From contig JANWVV010000002.1 of the NCBI GenBank assembly GCA_025055795.1, forward strand, positions 62,001 to 126,000: DNA of 64,000 nucleotides, read 5' to 3'. Below, piece by piece: positions 10,764 to 20,509 of the stretch (the first letter of the stretch is position 1; every line of letters starts with the position of its first letter). The notes below the pieces were generated by a model that did not search any database, had not been told where the DNA came from, and was given only the letters and a program-made list of their open reading frames with translations. The position numbers and the translations under genes were made by a program. Source of the DNA: Gemmataceae bacterium. Lineage in GTDB: Bacteria; Planctomycetota; Planctomycetia; Gemmatales; Gemmataceae.

Positions 10764-11783
10764 TTACGGCTGTTTTTCCGGGGGTAAAGCTGTGACGTCG
10801 ATGGGTGTGTTGTCGCGATCGTCGGCCGGACGCGTCGGATGGTGTCGGTCTGGTCGGGGAACGGTGGGTGCAGGCGGTACGTCAATGCAGGAAATATCAG
10901 GGGAGCGGTTGTCAGCTCCGTTGTGGGACGTGGTGGCTTCCCGCTCCGGAGGCGGCAGCAAGCCGATGTTTTCAGACGTGATTACTCGGGCGACGTCCGC
11001 ACGGTGCCCGAGGCGGTAGGGCACCTCCAGACCGTGGGCCTCTAGCAGGGCGGCATCGGCGAGCACTTGCCGAACGGGGCCATCGGCAATCAGTCGACCC
11101 GCGTCAAGGAGCAGGGCGCGGCTGCACACCTCCAGTACCAGCTCCAGGTCGTGAGTGGCAATGAGCTTGGCTTGGGGAAGCGTGCGTAACAGTCTAATCA
11201 GCTCGCGGCGGCCCCGGGGATCGAGGAAAGCACCGGGCTCGTCCAGCAGCCAGAGGCGAGGTTGCATGGCGAGCACACCGGCGAGGGCCACCCGCCGTTT
11301 GTCTCCACCGCTTAGTTGTAAGGGAGGCCGATCGTGCCAACAAGGAGGGAATCCCACGGCTGCCAGAGCAGCGACCGCCCGTTGTCGCGCCTCTTCAGGG
11401 CTGAATCCCAGATTCAACGGTCCGAAAGCTACGTCTTCAAGTACGGAGGGGGCAAACAACTGGTCGTCAGGATTCTGGAAGACCATGCCCACGGCCCGGG
11501 GCAGGAAGCGTCGTTGCACGGGATCAGCCGGGTCATACCCACATACGGTGATTTGTCCCCGTTCACCGGGCAAAATCCCTGTCAACCGCAGCAGAAGGGT
11601 CGTCTTACCAGCACCGTTGGGACCCACCAGGGCCACGTTTTCATTGGCACGGACCGTGAAACTAACGTCCACCAAAGCAGTCAAATGCCCGCGATAACAA
11701 TGCGACAGATGCCGGACTTGCACTACGAGGTCCGTTGCCGGCGTCGCCGACGGATCGTGCCCTCCTTCTGCCGCTGCCATCAT
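10764..11783 (-). CDS. Energy-coupling factor ABC transporter ATP-binding protein (CbiO-like)
   Basis: Walker A GPNGAGKTTLLLRL, Q-loop VFQNPDDQLF, LSGGDKRRVALAGVLAMQPRLWLLDEP. Confidence 0.92.
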   Translation of the reverse strand: MMAAAEGGHDPSATPATDLVVQVRHLSHCYRGHLTALVDVSFTVRANENVALVGPNGAGKTTLLLRLTGILPGERGQITVCGYDPADPVQRRFLPRAVGMVFQNPDDQLFAPSVLEDVAFGPLNLGFSPEEARQRAVAALAAVGFPPCWHDRPPLQLSGGDKRRVALAGVLAMQPRLWLLDEPGAFLDPRGRRELIRLLRTLPQAKLIATHDLELVLEVCSRALLLDAGRLIADGPVRQVLADAALLEAHGLEVPYRLGHRADVARVITSENIGLLPPPEREATTSHNGADNRSPDISCIDVPPAPTVPRPDRHHPTRPADDRDNTPIDVTALPPEKQP

Positions 11784-11899
11784 TGCGTCTGATCGCTGTG
11801 ATTGTGTGCGTTTATGTGTTCACTATACCCGCCTACCTGTTACGGAACAGGCTGGTGGCTTGCAGCCAAGGTCAATTTTCGTGTTCGGCACTTAATTAA

Positions 11900-12649
11900 T
11901 CAGCCTCCCTCAAGTATTTGCCGTTCCCACAAAGCCAGGCACAGGACGATGAGCCACAGCAGGACACAGGCGAGCAGGTCCCGTAGGCGGCAGGGGCGGG
12001 GCGGTGTCAGTGCAATGAACCGCCCTTGGAAACCGCGGCAGCGCATAGCAGCGGCGACCCGTTCGGCCCGCTCAGCTCCGTGGACCAGGAGGGCTCCGCA
12101 GGCGTAGCCCAGATGTCGATAACCATGCCAAGTGGGCCGTGGTCGGAAACCACGCACCCGCAAGGCAGCCCGTAGACGCTGGAACTCCCGACCCAACAAT
12201 TCGGCATACTGTCGGGCTAAAGCTACGATCCACACCAGGGCGGCGGGCAAGCCCAAACGGTGCAATGCTGCCAGCAACTCCGACCACGGAGTGGTCCCAA
12301 ACAGTGTCAGGGCCAAAAGCCCGATCGCTGCCAAGCGTAACCCTACCGCCAGACCGGTTTCCAAACCATAAGGGTGGAAAGTCAACGGTCCCCATTCGAC
12401 CCAAGCCGGTCGTCCGTCGCGGAGGGTCCATGGCAGGATCAGGACAAACGGTATGGCAGCCAGTGTCAGTATGCTGAGATACGCCACCACAAAACGAAGG
12501 GACAGCCGACTCACCCCTGCTAGCAGAGCTGCCAGGGCAAACGCCAGCAAAGCGGCATACCAGTGGTGCAGGAAAGCTACCCCTCCTGCAGCTCCTAGCA
12601 GGGCTGCCACCTTGCATCGTGGCTCCCAAGCGTGCAGCCATCCCCGCAC
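11900..12649 (-). CDS. Energy-coupling factor transporter T component (CbiQ-like)
   Basis: Multi-TM protein with ECF-T-like LRAALRVRGFRPRPTWH / AAAMRCRGFQGRF motifs; upstream of CbiO. Confidence 0.88.
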   Translation of the reverse strand: MRGWLHAWEPRCKVAALLGAAGGVAFLHHWYAALLAFALAALLAGVSRLSLRFVVAYLSILTLAAIPFVLILPWTLRDGRPAWVEWGPLTFHPYGLETGLAVGLRLAAIGLLALTLFGTTPWSELLAALHRLGLPAALVWIVALARQYAELLGREFQRLRAALRVRGFRPRPTWHGYRHLGYACGALLVHGAERAERVAAAMRCRGFQGRFIALTPPRPCRLRDLLACVLLWLIVLCLALWERQILEGG

Positions 12650-12727
12650 TGGGACCTCCTCCTACGGCACCAATCAGGATTTCCCCTTTCCTCAGCAGCG
12701 ACGCGACACTCACCCTCCGAAACACAA

Positions 12728-12762
12728 GATCCGTCGGGTGATCATGCTGTACCCGACGGATC
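12728..12762 (-). terminator. Intrinsic terminator downstream of rpmG
   Basis: Perfect 12-bp inverted repeat GATCCGTCGGGT / ACCCGACGGATC with 11-nt loop; on the minus strand followed by TTGTGTTT. Confidence 0.75.
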
Positions 12763-12784
12763 ACTAACCTCCTGCACACGCAAC

Positions 12785-12958
12785 TTACAGCTTGCTGGCT
12801 TCTTTGTATAAGACGTGCTTACGCACCGTTGGATCATACTTACGCAACTGCAACCGCTCCTTCGTGTTGTTCTTGTTCTTCTCCGTGTAGTAGCAGTGTT
12901 CGCTTACCTCGCTTTTGAGCTTCACGATGTGCCGAGCTTCTTTCCCTTTTTTCGCCAT
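12785..12958 (-). CDS. rpmG: Large ribosomal subunit protein bL33
   Basis: 57-aa ORF absent from the supplied track: MAKKGKEARHIVKLKSEVSEHCYYTEKNKNNTKERLQLRKYDPTVRKHVLYKEASKL. Confidence 0.93.
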   Translation of the reverse strand: MAKKGKEARHIVKLKSEVSEHCYYTEKNKNNTKERLQLRKYDPTVRKHVLYKEASKL

Positions 12959-13145
12959 GGTCGATTATCTCCGCAGTGTATGTGATAAAACGAGCCAATC
13001 GTGCAGCGTAGGTATTGTTCCCCTATGGTGCACCATGATTAATTCTAGCAATAGTTGCGTTGCAGAATAGGGACCCGACCGGACAAGAATTTGCGAATGC
13101 GACAGAAGGCGTATCACCTTCTTCCAAGCAGCGAATAGATGCAAC

Positions 13146-13466
13146 TTAGTCTGGCGAAACCCATTTCAACCCGATCAGGCAGATGATCAAGCCGCTCAAG
13201 AAAACTAACCGACCAGGAGTAACCGGGTCACCAAACCAGAGGATACCAATCAGAGCGGTACCAAACGCCCCAATGCCTGTCCAAACAGCATAGGCGGTGC
13301 CCAAGGGAATCGACTGTGCGGCTAGGGTCAATAACGCGAAACTGACGACTGACAAAAGGACAAAAGCGATGCTCCAGAAGGGTCGGGTCAGGCCCTGGGA
13401 TAGCTTCAAGCAAGTGGTAAAGGCACATTCGAACATTCCTGCTAGTATCAGCAACAACCAGGGCAT
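13146..13466 (-). CDS. SMR family exporter, Gdx/SugE (guanidinium) subtype
   Basis: MPWLLLILAGMFECAFTTCLKLSQGLTRP...GTAYAVWTGIGAFGTALIGI...LIGLKW; ATG at 13466 has GGGGAGGGG SD upstream. Confidence 0.85.
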   Translation of the reverse strand: MPWLLLILAGMFECAFTTCLKLSQGLTRPFWSIAFVLLSVVSFALLTLAAQSIPLGTAYAVWTGIGAFGTALIGILWFGDPVTPGRLVFLSGLIICLIGLKWVSPD

Positions 13467-13629
13467 GGGCAACCCCTCCCCGAGGCGTTGCCTGAGCAAC
13501 GTGGTCATTGAGGAAACAGCTTGGGCGAAAACTTCCTTCATCTGTCACAAGGATCAGGCCTTCCCAGGGCTGGATTATCCGGTTACGGCTGACTCTGTTA
13601 AGTGTGTGATAAGTCTCAGGTGTTCATAA

Positions 13630-14919
13630 TCAGGCTGGAATGGCCGTAGCATGCAGAGAGGGACCAGGATACGGCACCACTGTCGGTTCAACTTCTGGTA
13701 AAGGGAAGACCCGTTTCAAAGCGGCAAAGGCCTCCAATAAACCATCGATAGCTTCACTAGGGTGATTGGCATTCAATTGCACACGGAGAACCCCCGCCCC
13801 ATGGGGAACAGCAGGAAACACCACCGATTGGACGTAATACCCTCGTTCAAACAGGAACCGTCCAGCTTGCAAGGTCATCTCTTCCGGTCCCACGAGCACC
13901 GAGACAATTGGTACACAGCCACCCAGAACAACCAGTCCCAGGCGACGAGCCCCTTCTATCAGCCGACAGACGTTGGCATCCAAAGCAACTCGCAACTGCT
14001 CGTATTCAGGCGAACAGAGAATGTCTAGCACCTTTAGCAAGGCGGTCAGATATGGAGGTGGTACCGGTCCACCAAAAATCAAGGGGTGCGACCGGAGTTG
14101 CAAAACTTCTATCACGCAGCGACTGGCAGCAATGAATCCGCCAAGACACGACAACGCCTTAGACAAAGAGCCTACCACTACGACGTTTTCGTAATTCCCC
14201 AACGTCTGCCAGACGGTGCCCCGCCCCTGAGCACCAACAACGCCCGTGCCATGAGCATCGTCGACGTAAAGAAAACCGTCATGGTTACGGGCAATCTGTT
14301 GGAGTTCTTTTAGCGGTGGCAACTGGCCACTCATGCTATAGACGCCATCGACGGCCACCACGGCCCGTCGATACGGACGCAACGACCGCAAGCATCGCTC
14401 CAGGTCATCCGGATTGTTGTGCGCGAATTTGGCACTGCGGACCCCGCGGGCCTTGGCCAGACGCATCCCCTCTTCGATGGAGTTGTGGGCGTATTGATCA
14501 GCGACGATCACGTCATGGCGGGTGGTCAAGGCTGGTAACGCCCCCATGTTGGCTAGCGAGACCGAGGGGTACATCAAGGCTGCCTCCGTTCCCAGCCAGG
14601 CAGCCAGCCGTTCCTCTGCTTCAACGTTAGCCGCCACGCTGGAAAAGGCCCGTGAGGTGCCGTTGTGGGTGCCCCACTCCCGCACGCCGCGGATTAACGC
14701 TTCCTGCACTGCCGGATGCTGATCTAATCCCAAAAAACTGTCGGAACCGAAGTTACGTACCCACCGTCCTTCCACCCGGATCCAGCGTCCGGGTCGAACC
14801 GCTTCCACGGTCACGTTTTTCATCAAGATTTCCGGTTTTTCCGTTAGCAGTCGTCGAAAAAAACGGGTCATCCCCATCTGGCCTAAAATACTCGCCTGCT
14901 GCTCCAACGGCGTTGTCAT
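13630..14919 (-). CDS. Alpha-oxoamine synthase family aminotransferase (BioF/KBL/serine palmitoyltransferase-like)
   Basis: SDSFLGLDQHPAV, YVDDAHGTGVVG, PLP lysine in GSLSKALSCLGGF. Confidence 0.88.
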   Translation of the reverse strand: MTTPLEQQASILGQMGMTRFFRRLLTEKPEILMKNVTVEAVRPGRWIRVEGRWVRNFGSDSFLGLDQHPAVQEALIRGVREWGTHNGTSRAFSSVAANVEAEERLAAWLGTEAALMYPSVSLANMGALPALTTRHDVIVADQYAHNSIEEGMRLAKARGVRSAKFAHNNPDDLERCLRSLRPYRRAVVAVDGVYSMSGQLPPLKELQQIARNHDGFLYVDDAHGTGVVGAQGRGTVWQTLGNYENVVVVGSLSKALSCLGGFIAASRCVIEVLQLRSHPLIFGGPVPPPYLTALLKVLDILCSPEYEQLRVALDANVCRLIEGARRLGLVVLGGCVPIVSVLVGPEEMTLQAGRFLFERGYYVQSVVFPAVPHGAGVLRVQLNANHPSEAIDGLLEAFAALKRVFPLPEVEPTVVPYPGPSLHATAIPA

Positions 14920-15440
14920 AGGATCCTCACATTGCGGGTGAGCGTGCTCCCTTGGGGGATGGGGCCCATTCCTGGCTTCACTCTCTTTATTAACTCAAGA
15001 ATAGATTCATCCTTGTCGTTCAATGTGCAATTTAACCAGGACGCGGCTCCTCATCGCACCTCCACAGAATCATACCGTTCGGCATGGGTTGCCTAAATTA
15101 CTGCCTTGAGTTACTAGCGTGCAATGGCAACCTTTCGCGTTAGGTTCCTGACGAACGTGTCGACTTCAACACCTTGCGCAGCCTAAGACTCTGTGCCTTC
15201 TATAAACTTCAAATCGTCCCGTTAAGCACATACCCGCCTAGAGTCCATGATGACGGCCTTGTACGAAATATGGCCAAAAGCAACTTCCAGCGGCAATCCG
15301 TTTTCCTGCTGCTTTGCCTCTCATCAATCAAAATCGACACAACTACTCGTTTGCTATCGTCTTATGAATCTAGCAGCTATACCTCAGATTTGCGTACAAG
15401 TCTCTTGACTCGCGTAACCAAACCACACTACTAGTGAAAA

Positions 15441-15472
15441 ATAGACTGTTCGGACTAGTCCAAACGGTCTAT
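15441..15472. promoter_or_regulatory. Near-perfect 32-bp palindrome, probable operator for the downstream TetR regulator
   Basis: ATAGACTGTTCGGACTAGTCCAAACGGTCTAT; 14 of 16 positions per arm symmetric; upstream of tetR at 15703. Confidence 0.65.
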
Positions 15473-15702
15473 TATGATGATATCACGCATCGCGTTGGTC
15501 CCAGAACATTCACGCTGCCGAGATCAAAAATTAGCGAGTGACTGAAGTAAGAGTTGATTCATTATGTGCTTTTTTGAATCTGAACAGACCTGTTGTACAC
15601 ACCCGATCTCCGAATGCAAGGAATGATCCAAGTGTGAAGGTAGTAGCCGGTAGTCAGGACACAATGGATGTGACCGTACTGTCGAAATATGTTTAACCGG
15701 AT

Positions 15703-16509
15703 ATGACAATGACCGAAAATCCACCACCGGACATTGAATCACCTGCTACAAGCGAAACGGCCACGGCCCTTCCCTGCCAATGGTGGGATGCCATAAGCAA
15801 TGACCGAGCCGCTCCCATCTCTGAAACGGCGCGCAAACGACGTGAGCAGATCATGGATGCCGCTGAGTCGATCATCACGCATCACGGCATTGCCCGCCTT
15901 TCCTTGCACCGGATTGAAAAACAGGCGGGTATGAGCCGAGGCCAGTTACTGTATTACTTTCCCAATAAAGAATCGATCCTACTAGCCGTCTACGAGCGGA
16001 TGATCCGTCGGATGGTTCAGGAGCGTCTGGCCGCCGCGGACGTACCGCGTCCCTTGTCAGGGCAGGCGTGGCAATGCCTGCAACGAGCCCTACAGGACAA
16101 CTTAGGGCTAGGTCGGGAACCCATCGAGCACAGTCGAGAATTATTCAGTTTATTGTACACCTTCCTGGCCCAGATGGGTTATCGCGAGGACTATCGGCAA
16201 CGTCTGTCGGCGATGTACCGCTGCTGGCGGGAGCACATCGCAGCAGATATTGCCACGAGCGTTCCTTCACCCCAACCGGTACCGCCACGTATCATCGCTA
16301 GCATAATCCAGGCTCTGATCCATGGTCTGACGATGCAACTTCTGATTGATCCGGAGGCATTTGATCGCCCGGCCATGCTGCAGGCTTGTCTGCAGATGCT
16401 AGCTCCCTGGTACGGTCGGGGAGGCGAACGTGTCTGCACTGGCAAGGCGACCGATGCCGTTTCGCAGGGGTCGGCCGTTTCCCAAGGATCAACGGAGAGC
16501 CCGTCATGA
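15703..16509 (+). CDS. TetR family transcriptional regulator
   Basis: N-terminal HTH: RREQIMDAAESIITHHGIARLSLHRIEKQAGMSRGQLLYYFPNKESILLAVYE. Confidence 0.93.
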   Translation: MTMTENPPPDIESPATSETATALPCQWWDAISNDRAAPISETARKRREQIMDAAESIITHHGIARLSLHRIEKQAGMSRGQLLYYFPNKESILLAVYERMIRRMVQERLAAADVPRPLSGQAWQCLQRALQDNLGLGREPIEHSRELFSLLYTFLAQMGYREDYRQRLSAMYRCWREHIAADIATSVPSPQPVPPRIIASIIQALIHGLTMQLLIDPEAFDRPAMLQACLQMLAPWYGRGGERVCTGKATDAVSQGSAVSQGSTESPS

Positions 16510-17864
16510 ATCAAACTTCCAGTCCACCTGTCGTTCAGCCACGCACTTCTCCATCGCCTTCCGGTTCAGATGGCGTGCTGATCGAACGTGTCCAGCAACT
16601 GCGTCTGGACACGCAATTAGCAGTGCGTGGCAGTAATTGGAAATCCCGCACAGCCTGGCTACCGTGGATCCTGGTCATTCTGATGGCTCTGGCCTGGGCC
16701 GGAGCAGGACTACGCCTGTATCGCAACGGCGGCCTGACCCCTGTGCCAGCTGGCCCTGCCGCCTCCACGGCTACCCCCATCCCTAGTGGTACTACGCCTG
16801 CAACTAGTGCCACCCCTTCGGCTCCCGCGTCAGCCTCCCGCCCAAGTTCGCCTCCGGCTGCTGGCGAGTTGCTCCTGCAAATTAAAGGAACCATTATCCC
16901 TTCGTTGCAAATCAATCTGAGTCCGGACGACGTGTCCGGGGTGGTTGAGGAGATTTACTTCAAAGAGGGGGATCGGGTCAAACAGGGACAGGTGCTGGCC
17001 CGCATCCGGAACAATCGCTACATGAACGATTACTACGCGGCGCAAGCAGCCGTGGCTGCTGCCAAAGCCCGGCTAGCCGACCTGACCGGTCAGGCCGTCC
17101 GTCCCGAGGAACGGCAACAGGCAGAGGCCGAACTGGAAGAAGCCCGCGCTGCCTGGATCCGAGCTGATCAAGAGGTCAAACGTCTCAGTGCCCAACGGAG
17201 CAGCGGCACCGTATCAGCCCAGGAACTGGAGCGAGCCGACGCGGACCTGAAAGCAGCCGCGGCCCGTGTTAGTCGCCTGCAAGCTAGCCTGGCCCTGCTC
17301 ACTATGGGCGCCCGGCGGGAACGGATTGAAGCCGCTCAGGCAGAACTACGACAAGCTGAGGCCCGACTGCAGGAAGCCGAACGCCTTCTCCGCAACTGTG
17401 AAGTATGCGCCCCTATCGATGGTACTATCCTCACCAAAGTGGCTGATCGCGGTGCCTTGGTCAGTCCCATGTCCTTCAACGTTGCTGCCGGCATCTGCTC
17501 AATGGCTGACCTGAGCAAACTCGAGGTGGAAATCGACGTCCCCGAACGTCAAATCACCAAAATCCAGCGCGGCCTGGATTGCCTGGTGCAGGCTGACGCC
17601 GACCCCAACCGCGGCTATCGCGCCGTCGTCGATCGTATCATGCCTATCGCCGACGACACGAAAAACGTGGTCAAAGTCCGTATCCGCATCTATCTACCCC
17701 CCAGCGAAGAGCCTGGATCGTTCCTCAAGCCCAAAATGAGCGTCGTAGCCACCATTTACAATCGTCCGTTCGTATTCAATCTGGTCACCGACCAACCCTG
17801 GGGGGACGAGCCGGCTCGCTCGCGCGACGGTACACCACCCTCAAACCCACCCCGGCTGCCATAA
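16506..17864 (+). CDS. HlyD/MacA-type periplasmic adaptor
   Basis: TM, split biotinyl-lipoyl domain (VVEEIYFKEGDRVKQGQVLARI / LLRNCEVCAPIDGTILTKVADRGALV), coiled coil; ATGA overlap with tetR. Confidence 0.9.
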   Translation: MNQTSSPPVVQPRTSPSPSGSDGVLIERVQQLRLDTQLAVRGSNWKSRTAWLPWILVILMALAWAGAGLRLYRNGGLTPVPAGPAASTATPIPSGTTPATSATPSAPASASRPSSPPAAGELLLQIKGTIIPSLQINLSPDDVSGVVEEIYFKEGDRVKQGQVLARIRNNRYMNDYYAAQAAVAAAKARLADLTGQAVRPEERQQAEAELEEARAAWIRADQEVKRLSAQRSSGTVSAQELERADADLKAAAARVSRLQASLALLTMGARRERIEAAQAELRQAEARLQEAERLLRNCEVCAPIDGTILTKVADRGALVSPMSFNVAAGICSMADLSKLEVEIDVPERQITKIQRGLDCLVQADADPNRGYRAVVDRIMPIADDTKNVVKVRIRIYLPPSEEPGSFLKPKMSVVATIYNRPFVFNLVTDQPWGDEPARSRDGTPPSNPPRLP

Positions 17865-17974
17865 ACCAGACCTATGATCAAATAATCATGAGCACACCGA
17901 TGGTCATCCCAAAGTGTAGTCTTTATGCAGCAACCGACGCTCCAGACCATTAATCCTTCAGGAGACCCCGGTTT

Positions 17975-18697
17975 ATGCCCCCTGCTCAGCCCCTTGTACG
18001 TGTCCGCAATCTGTACAAGTCATTTACGCGTGGCAGTGAAACGATCGACGTTTTACAAGACCTGAATCTGGACGTTGGCCAGGCCGAATTTCTGGCTCTG
18101 ATGGGTCCCTCCGGTTCCGGCAAAACCACCCTACTTAATCTGATTGCCGGTCTGGATCAGCCCACCTCCGGCACAATCATGGTCGGCGACAACGTTATTT
18201 CAGAGATGTCCGAAAGTGAACTGGCCCGCTGGCGTACCCGGCACGTTGGTTTTGTTTTTCAGTTCTACTATCTACTACCGGTCCTGACCGCCTACGAAAA
18301 CGTGGAATTGCCCTTGCTGTTACTTCCCTTAAGCCGCCAGCAACGCCGCAAACAGGTCGAAACAGCGTTGGAACTAGTTGGTCTGAGCCATCGCATGCAT
18401 CATCGACCCGGGCAACTGTCCGGTGGCCAGCAGCAACGCGTTGGCATTGCCCGCGCCATCGTCACCGATCCCGAACTGATCGTTGCCGACGAACCGACCG
18501 GTGACCTTGATACCCGCAGCGCCAACGAGATCCTGACCCTGTTGGACACGCTACGGTCCCAATTAGGCAAAACCATCATCATGGTAACTCACGACCCCAA
18601 GGCTGCTGCCCGCGCCCAGCGGGTTTTACACCTGGAAAAAGGGCAATTGGTCCACGATACGGCTGCTGCCCCACTACTAGCAGCACAAGCCTCATAG
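17975..18697 (+). CDS. ABC transporter ATP-binding protein (LolD/MacB-type)
   Basis: [50 protein letters not shown]. Confidence 0.96.
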   Translation: MPPAQPLVRVRNLYKSFTRGSETIDVLQDLNLDVGQAEFLALMGPSGSGKTTLLNLIAGLDQPTSGTIMVGDNVISEMSESELARWRTRHVGFVFQFYYLLPVLTAYENVELPLLLLPLSRQQRRKQVETALELVGLSHRMHHRPGQLSGGQQQRVGIARAIVTDPELIVADEPTGDLDTRSANEILTLLDTLRSQLGKTIIMVTHDPKAAARAQRVLHLEKGQLVHDTAAAPLLAAQAS

Positions 18698-18982
18698 TTG
18701 CTAGCTCTGCCCCATTCAGGCTTGGGCACCATACACTTGGTGGCATGGCTCCCTTGGAACCTAACCGTCGGTTTTTACAAACAACGCACCGCTGGCGACC
18801 TTGCATGGAACACCCGCTTTCAACCTAGATGTTGGCTCTGAAGAAACTCCTGACCGCATCATGGCAATCGACTTGCTTGACTCATGCTGCTGACCACTTG
18901 TAGCTCGGCCTGGCCACTAGAGGAATAAGCAATCCCCTGCCTCGATGAACGAATCGCATGCCACTATGCAGGAGACCGCCTC

Positions 18983-20452
18983 ATGATGTACGGCTTGCCT
19001 GTCGATTTCGTACCCACTGGCTACGACCCCTCTTTGTTCATGCTGGCAGGCTACCTGCTGGGCTTGCTGGCTACGCTGATTCTTGGAGCCATCGTCCTGG
19101 GCATCCTGACTTTGCCGGCTTTCTTTCTGGTGCTGTTTGGAGTCGAGCAACTTGCCAGTGTTGTAGCTCACCTGAGTGGTGCTTTTGCCGCCAAACTTGT
19201 GGTGATCATGTTCCGCGGCTTGCGGCGGGCCCCGTTACGGACTTCCTTGACGTACGTCGCCCTGTTCTCTCTTACCTTCGTGCTATGTCTGATTTACGCC
19301 GTTTTATTCCTCATCAACTATGTTACTGCAGAAAAAGAAGCGAATTTTAAGGCGATTGTTACCCACAAAACACTTATCCCCAGTCAGATGCCGCCTGGCT
19401 ACTACGAAGAGTTCAAACGCGTCTGTCTGGAGGAACTTCCGCCGGAATTACGCCCCGTCAACGGCGATCTGGACCTGATGAGCTGGTCTTTCGTTCTGAC
19501 CACCACGGATAAAACCAACCCCCGTCGTGATGCGTTGATCTTCTTGTTTGCCCTCGAGCCCAACAAGGTCCTGACCATGATGGATGGGCTGGAGGAACTG
19601 ACCGGCGACGAACGGCAGCAACTGCAAGCGGCCGCCGATGAGATGATGCGCAATCCCCAGGCCATTGTCATGAGTAAACGACAGCTCAAAACTTTGAATC
19701 TGCAAGTAGGTCAGCGGGTCAAATCGTATGGTATGAATTACCCCAATCTGACCTTTGAATTCGAGATTATCGGCGAACTGCCTGAAGGACGCTACGAAGG
19801 CGTCGCCTTCATGAACCGGGTTTACCTGCTCCAGTTGCTCGACGCCTATCGCAACGACCGTACGGTGAACAAGACAGGGGAACCACATCCGATGGCGGAA
19901 AAATGCGTCAATCTGATGTGGGTCCGGCTGCCTAACCGTATGGCCTTCGAGCGACTGAGTGCTCTGATCAATGATCCCAAATATTTCGGCAAGGTACCGA
20001 TCAAGATGGAGACGGCTTCCAGCGGCATCGGCAGCTGGCTGGCCGCCTACAAGGACATCTTCTGGGGCATGAAGTACATCCTCGTACCGGCCATGATTGC
20101 CATCATGAGCCTGGTGGTAGCTAACGCTATCAGCATTTCGGTGCGGGAACGCCGCACGGAAATGGCCGTGCTGAAAGTGCTCGGTTTCCAGCCGCGCCAC
20201 GTGCTGGCCTTGGTGCTGGGGGAGGCGTTGCTGGTGGGCTTTCTGGCCGGCATCATGAGCAGCGGACTGGCCTGGGGTGCCCTAGGCAGTTTCAAATTCC
20301 AGATTATGTTTTTTGGCTCCTTTTTCGTTCCCGTGCAATCACTGATTTATGCCCCGGCGTTGGGAATGACGGTAGCCGTAGCCGGTAGCATTGGCCCCGC
20401 CTGGAACGCCAAAAACGTCAAGGTAGCTGAAGTGTTTGCCCGTTTGAGCTGA
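18983..20452 (+). CDS. ABC transporter permease (FtsX/MacB-like)
   Basis: N-terminal TMs, large extracytoplasmic domain, C-terminal FtsX-like SISVRERRTEMAVLKVLGFQPRHVLALVLGEALLVG. Confidence 0.9.
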   Translation: MMYGLPVDFVPTGYDPSLFMLAGYLLGLLATLILGAIVLGILTLPAFFLVLFGVEQLASVVAHLSGAFAAKLVVIMFRGLRRAPLRTSLTYVALFSLTFVLCLIYAVLFLINYVTAEKEANFKAIVTHKTLIPSQMPPGYYEEFKRVCLEELPPELRPVNGDLDLMSWSFVLTTTDKTNPRRDALIFLFALEPNKVLTMMDGLEELTGDERQQLQAAADEMMRNPQAIVMSKRQLKTLNLQVGQRVKSYGMNYPNLTFEFEIIGELPEGRYEGVAFMNRVYLLQLLDAYRNDRTVNKTGEPHPMAEKCVNLMWVRLPNRMAFERLSALINDPKYFGKVPIKMETASSGIGSWLAAYKDIFWGMKYILVPAMIAIMSLVVANAISISVRERRTEMAVLKVLGFQPRHVLALVLGEALLVGFLAGIMSSGLAWGALGSFKFQIMFFGSFFVPVQSLIYAPALGMTVAVAGSIGPAWNAKNVKVAEVFARLS

Positions 20453-20509
20453 CACGTGGCCCTGAGCTGACACCCGGGAGTGCCGTCAGAGCGCAGAAAA
20501 ATCACATCG

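Noticed and set aside
13467-13629. Possible guanidine riboswitch in the Gdx leader
   Set aside because: No guanidine-I/II/III consensus motifs seen; only the local alternative hairpins are reported
19448-20200. 250-aa minus-strand ORF opposite the ABC permease
   Set aside because: Opposite a clear FtsX-type permease; composition consistent with a codon shadow
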